This document shows positions 60,964 through 64,000 of a stretch of DNA of 64,000 bases, one piece after another. Location: the NCBI RefSeq assembly GCF_011440305.1, contig NZ_JAAOIW010000001.1:62001-126000 (forward strand). Direction: 5' to 3'. Position 1 is the stretch's first letter. Every line of letters starts with the position of its first letter. Origin of the DNA: Paenibacillus agricola (GTDB lineage: Bacteria > Bacillota > Bacilli > Paenibacillales > NBRC-103111). A program made the translations under genes and the position numbers. The notes under the pieces were generated by a model that did no database searches, was not told the origin of the DNA, and saw only the letters and a program-made list of their open reading frames with translations.

Positions 60964-62640
60964 TCAAACTTCCATAATAATAGGAAGGATCATAGGTCTT
61001 CTTTTGGTTTGTTCATACAAAAAGCGTCCAAGCGCATCTTTCACATGGGTCTTCAATGAAGCCCATTCGTTCACGTTTTCATTCATTAACCGTTTCAAGG
61101 TACTAGCCACAATACGGTTAGCCTCATCCAACAATCCTTCGGATTCTCTAACATAAACAAAACCCCTGGAAATAATATCAGGTCCAGACAAAATTGCGCC
61201 GTCTTGCTTGCTTAATGTTACAACAACGACCAAGATGCCATCCTGAGAGAGTAGCTTGCGGTCGCGAAGCACAATATTACCAACGTCCCCTACACCTAAT
61301 CCATCGATCAAAATATTACCCGCTGTAACTTTCGATCCTTTGCGTGCCGCTCCATCTAGAACTTCCACGACTTCACCGTTGTCAACAACGAAAATATTTT
61401 CCTTCGGAATGCCTACAGCTTCTGCAAGATTAGCATGCTGCCGTAGCATTCTGTATTCACCATGGATAGGAATGAAGTACTTAGGCTTCATCAGGTTCAG
61501 CATTAGCTTCAGCTCTTCTTGCGAACCATGACCTGATACGTGGACTCCCGTAATCGAACCCGGTCCATAAATAACGTGTGCGCCAATGCGCATTAGCTCA
61601 TCTACGGTTCTACCGACATAACGTTCATTCCCAGGAATTGGGGTAGCTGCAATAACAACGGTATCACCTGGCATAATATCAACCTTACGATGTGTTGATC
61701 TTGCCATACGCGTTAATGCGGACATCGGCTCGCCTTGAGAGCCTGTTGACAATACAACTACACGGTCTGCAGCCATCTTATTGATTTCTTCAGGTTCGAT
61801 CAGCATCCCATCAGGAATCCGCAAGTAGCCAAGATCACCAGCAATCGACACCACATTTACCATACTGCGGCCGATCACAGTTACTTTTCTCTTCGTTGCT
61901 TCAGCTGCATCGATAACCTGTTGAATCCGATGGATGTTGGAAGCGAAAGTAGCTATAATAACCCGTTGCTTCGCTTTACGGAATACATCCTCAATCTCAG
62001 TCCCTACGCCTCTTTCTGAACCTGTATAACCCGGGCGTTCCGCGTTCGTACTGTCAGATAAAAGTGCGAGCACTCCCTTACTGCCAAGCTCAGCCATACG
62101 ATGGATATCCGCATATTGGTCATTAACCGGAGTCTGGTCGAACTTGAAGTCTCCTGTATGGACTACATTGCCTTCTGGTGTCGCCAAGCACACACCAACG
62201 GAATCAGGAATACTATGATTCGTCTTGAAGAATGTAGCCGTCATGCAGCCTAGAACTAGTTCCGACTCTGATGAAATCAGGTTCCGTTTCGTATCCCCTA
62301 ATAAACCCGCTTCCCTTAGCTTGGTTTCGATAAGTCCAAGGGTCAGTTTAGTAGCGTAGATAGGAACGTTAAGCTGTCTTAGTACATAGGACAAACCACC
62401 AATGTGATCCTCGTGTCCGTGTGTAATAATAATGCCCCTAACTTTATCACGGTTATCTAACAAATAACTGATATCCGGTATAACGATATCAATGCCGAGC
62501 ATGTCCTCTTCAGGAAATTTCAAACCGCAGTCAATAACAACAATGTCATTAGCATATTGGACAACATACATATTTTTACCGATTTCACCCACGCCGCCCA
62601 GGGCAAAGATCGAGAGCTTATCTACATTTTTCTTAGACAA
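60964..62640 (-). CDS. rnjB: Ribonuclease J
   Basis: A 558-residue beta-CASP metallo-beta-lactamase RNase with 5'-3' exo- and endonuclease activity. The zinc motif HxHxDH is intact at His74-His76-Asp78-His79 (ITHGHEDHIGG). Further features are HTGDFKFDQTP, SDSTNAERPGYT, the beta-CASP motif IVLSTGSQGEPMSALTRMA-like segment and HVSGHGSQEELK, then the RNase J C-terminal domain. Locus position (dapA-rnjB-tepA) indicates RnjB, although the motif set is complete as in RNase J1. The start is TTG, 9 bp after AGGAGG. An inverted repeat lies in its leader. Confidence 0.95.
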   Translation of the reverse strand: MSKKNVDKLSIFALGGVGEIGKNMYVVQYANDIVVIDCGLKFPEEDMLGIDIVIPDISYLLDNRDKVRGIIITHGHEDHIGGLSYVLRQLNVPIYATKLTLGLIETKLREAGLLGDTKRNLISSESELVLGCMTATFFKTNHSIPDSVGVCLATPEGNVVHTGDFKFDQTPVNDQYADIHRMAELGSKGVLALLSDSTNAERPGYTGSERGVGTEIEDVFRKAKQRVIIATFASNIHRIQQVIDAAEATKRKVTVIGRSMVNVVSIAGDLGYLRIPDGMLIEPEEINKMAADRVVVLSTGSQGEPMSALTRMARSTHRKVDIMPGDTVVIAATPIPGNERYVGRTVDELMRIGAHVIYGPGSITGVHVSGHGSQEELKLMLNLMKPKYFIPIHGEYRMLRQHANLAEAVGIPKENIFVVDNGEVVEVLDGAARKGSKVTAGNILIDGLGVGDVGNIVLRDRKLLSQDGILVVVVTLSKQDGAILSGPDIISRGFVYVRESEGLLDEANRIVASTLKRLMNENVNEWASLKTHVKDALGRFLYEQTKRRPMILPIIMEV

Positions 62641-62780
62641 TTAAAAATACCTCCTATTTTAGATTAACGACGAATTTGTATGAACGTAAAACCTATTCCA
62701 AAACCGCACCAGTCACTTGCCACCATTATACATGAACAAAAACTACAAATACAAGCTACCTCGTGTTGTGCCTTTACATT

Positions 62781-62818
62781 ATTCGCGAGCCTAGACGAAT
62801 GGGTCCACTCTCGCGAAT
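62781..62818. promoter_or_regulatory. Inverted repeat in the rnjB upstream region
   Basis: ATTCGCGAG (62781-62789) and CTCGCGAAT (62810-62818) are perfect 9-bp complements with a 20-nt loop, ~140 bp upstream of rnjB and after the dapA terminator. The flanks are not T-rich, so it is not a typical terminator. Confidence 0.45.
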
Positions 62819-62831
62819 GGTTATTTCAGCT

Positions 62832-62873
62832 TTAAAAAAATAAAATCGATGCTTAAAGAGAAGCACCGATTTC
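62832..62873 (-). terminator. Terminator of dapA
   Basis: On the minus strand AAATCGGTGCTT-CTCTTT-AAGCATCGATTT then TATTTTTTT: 12-bp stem with one G-U pair, 63 bp after the dapA stop. Confidence 0.9.
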
Positions 62874-62935
62874 CAGAAATCTCATTTGGGAGCAATCGAA
62901 TACTAGCTATCACTAACTAATTATTCAACTGTGCC

Positions 62936-63811
62936 TTAATTAAATAAAGCATCAATGAATCTTCCTTCTTCTTCGGTTACCGGTATTAGCGGCAGACGAA
63001 CACCACCCACCTGAATCCCTTTGCGATTTAGAGCATATTTAACGGGAGCAGGATTGGGAACTCGATGAGGACAATTAAACATACCCAATAATACAGGATG
63101 TATCCTTGCATGAATTTTTGCCGCTTCACGAGTCTCGCCTTGTAAGTAACAGTTTATCATATTTTTCATTTCTTTACCAACAACATGGCTGGCTACACTT
63201 ACAATACCGTGCCCACCAATGGACAACACAGGCAAGGCCATACTGTCATCGCCGCTGTAAACTAGGAACTCCGGGGCAGCCCCGCTGACGATTTGCGTTA
63301 ATTGGTCCAAATTAGCGCAATCTTTAGTAGCTACAATATTAGAGATTTGCGACAAACGTATCGTCGTTTCTGCACTAATATTAACACCTGTCCGGCCCTC
63401 CACATTATACAAAATGCAAGGGATCGATACGGATTCGGCAATCGCTTTGAAATGCTGATATAAGCCTTCCTGAGAAGGACGATTATAATAAGGGGCTACA
63501 AGTAAAAGAGCGTCTACACCCAATTTTTCTGCTGCTTGGGACAGATGGATGGAATGTGCTGTATCATTGCTGCCCGTACCGGCGATAATTTTACAACGGC
63601 CATTGGCATGTTTAAGCGCGTATTCAAAAAGCTGCAGCTTTTCCTCTTCAGTAATTGTAGGTGACTCGCCTGTTGTTCCGCTAACTACTATGCTTTCGTT
63701 ACCTTGCTCTTCTATTAAATAATCGATTAAAGCCCCTGTTTGATCCCAATTAATTTGCAGGTTTTCATCAAAGGGTGTTACCATCGCTACGATTAATCTT
63801 CCGAAATCCAC
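62936..63811 (-). CDS. dapA: 4-hydroxy-tetrahydrodipicolinate synthase
   Basis: A 291-residue TIM-barrel aldolase condensing pyruvate and aspartate semialdehyde, the entry to lysine, diaminopimelate and dipicolinate. The Schiff-base Lys163 is in VATKDCANLDQ, Tyr135 in ILYNVEGRTGV (Arg140 binds substrate), and GTTGES is the pyruvate-binding loop. The usual Pro after NV is Glu here, a minor change. The start is GTG, 7 bp after GAGGAGG. It lies downstream of the aspartokinase gene. Confidence 0.97.
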   Translation of the reverse strand: MDFGRLIVAMVTPFDENLQINWDQTGALIDYLIEEQGNESIVVSGTTGESPTITEEEKLQLFEYALKHANGRCKIIAGTGSNDTAHSIHLSQAAEKLGVDALLLVAPYYNRPSQEGLYQHFKAIAESVSIPCILYNVEGRTGVNISAETTIRLSQISNIVATKDCANLDQLTQIVSGAAPEFLVYSGDDSMALPVLSIGGHGIVSVASHVVGKEMKNMINCYLQGETREAAKIHARIHPVLLGMFNCPHRVPNPAPVKYALNRKGIQVGGVRLPLIPVTEEEGRFIDALFN

Positions 63812-63886
63812 GGCAAATCCTCCTCATCTTATTTTAAGGGTAACCGAATATAAAATAGCTATAGTTCGGTTGCTTCTTATCCTTAC

Positions 63887-64000
63887 TTATAGGTGCAGTT
63901 GAAATTTTTTATGAAGTGCTTGTATCGCTTTTACCATATCCGTTCCTTGGACAAGTACCCATATCGTCGTGTTGGAATCCGCCGACTGAAGGATTTGAAT
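63887..64000 (-). CDS. dapG: Aspartokinase, C-terminal fragment (5' end outside window)
   Basis: The minus-strand frame entering from the right edge encodes 37 residues to a TAA at 63887-63889: IQILQSADSNTTIWVLVQG, then MVKAIQALHKKFQLHL. This is the end of the second ACT domain of an aspartate kinase, and DapG is the enzyme expected immediately upstream of dapA in Bacillales. Only the identity of the C-terminus can be judged. Confidence 0.85.
   Translation of the reverse strand: MQILQSADSNTTIWVLVQGTDMVKAIQALHKKFQLHL

Noticed and set aside
1-64000. Search for CRISPR arrays, IS ends, prophage genes, tRNA and rRNA
   Set aside because: No regularly spaced repeats, transposase or integrase motifs, attachment-site duplications, or tRNA/rRNA signatures were seen by eye on either strand.

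Overview
The window is a stretch of a low-to-mid G+C, endospore-forming Firmicutes chromosome, most likely a Paenibacillaceae member (Paenibacillus or a close relative). Three things support this. Near-perfect AGGAGG-type ribosome binding sites precede almost every gene. There is a large sporulation and germination complement (gerPA-E, a GerT-like coat protein, spoVS, spoIIIE, two SleB-type hydrolases, ylzJ, tepA). The right half follows the order of the Bacillus subtilis dapG-dapA-rnjB-tepA-ylzJ-spoIIIE-ymfF-ymfH-ymfI-ymfJ-ymfK-rodZ-pgsA-cinA-recA-rny-ymdB-spoVS-miaB-ricA block, but with different insertions. I see no rRNA, tRNA, CRISPR array, insertion sequence or prophage.

Region 1 (1-31 kb) is accessory and regulatory. 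It starts with the tail of one hybrid histidine kinase followed by a complete receiver-PAS-kinase-receiver protein. Next come a sugar-metabolism patch (two TIM-barrel isomerase/epimerases, a Gfo/Idh/MocA dehydrogenase, an AraC regulator, a HAD phosphatase), a PASTA pseudokinase, a cytochrome P450, and an orphan HisA of the eukaryotic (HIS6-like) type. An IclR-controlled operon (xylonate-type dehydratase, FAH-family dehydratase, semialdehyde dehydrogenase) reads as a Weimberg-type oxidative pentose pathway ending at 2-oxoglutarate. A triple-PAS kinase and an arginyl-tRNA synthetase behind a T-box follow. At 22.1-22.4 kb I find a 58-codon gene behind a promoter whose start region lies in a perfect palindrome containing the LexA core GAAC-N4-GTTC; this is the most interesting new locus. 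Small membrane and unknown genes, transporters and a CAP/LysM plus SleB-like pair close the region.

Region 2 (31-41 kb) holds the five-gene gerPABCDE operon, divergent from a GerT-like coat gene and a tiny L,D-transpeptidase. Then come ricA (with a His-rich N-terminus), miaB, a PduL-type phosphotransacylase, the 2-oxoacid:ferredoxin oxidoreductase pair korA-korB, a membrane dipeptidase and spoVS behind a good sigma-H promoter.

Region 3 (41-64 kb) is the conserved housekeeping and sporulation block, all on the minus strand: ymdB, rny, recX, recA (sigma-A promoter with a LexA-like box), cinA, pgsA, rimO, yajQ, rodZ, ymfK, a lipoprotein, ymfJ, ymfI, ymfH, ymfF, a SleB-like hydrolase, spoIIIE, ylzJ, tepA, rnjB, dapA and the 3' end of the aspartokinase gene. 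Units are separated by clear intrinsic terminators. An unusual number of genes, including recA, cinA, miaB, spoIIIE and rnjB, appear to start with TTG when the Shine-Dalgarno position is used to choose the start.
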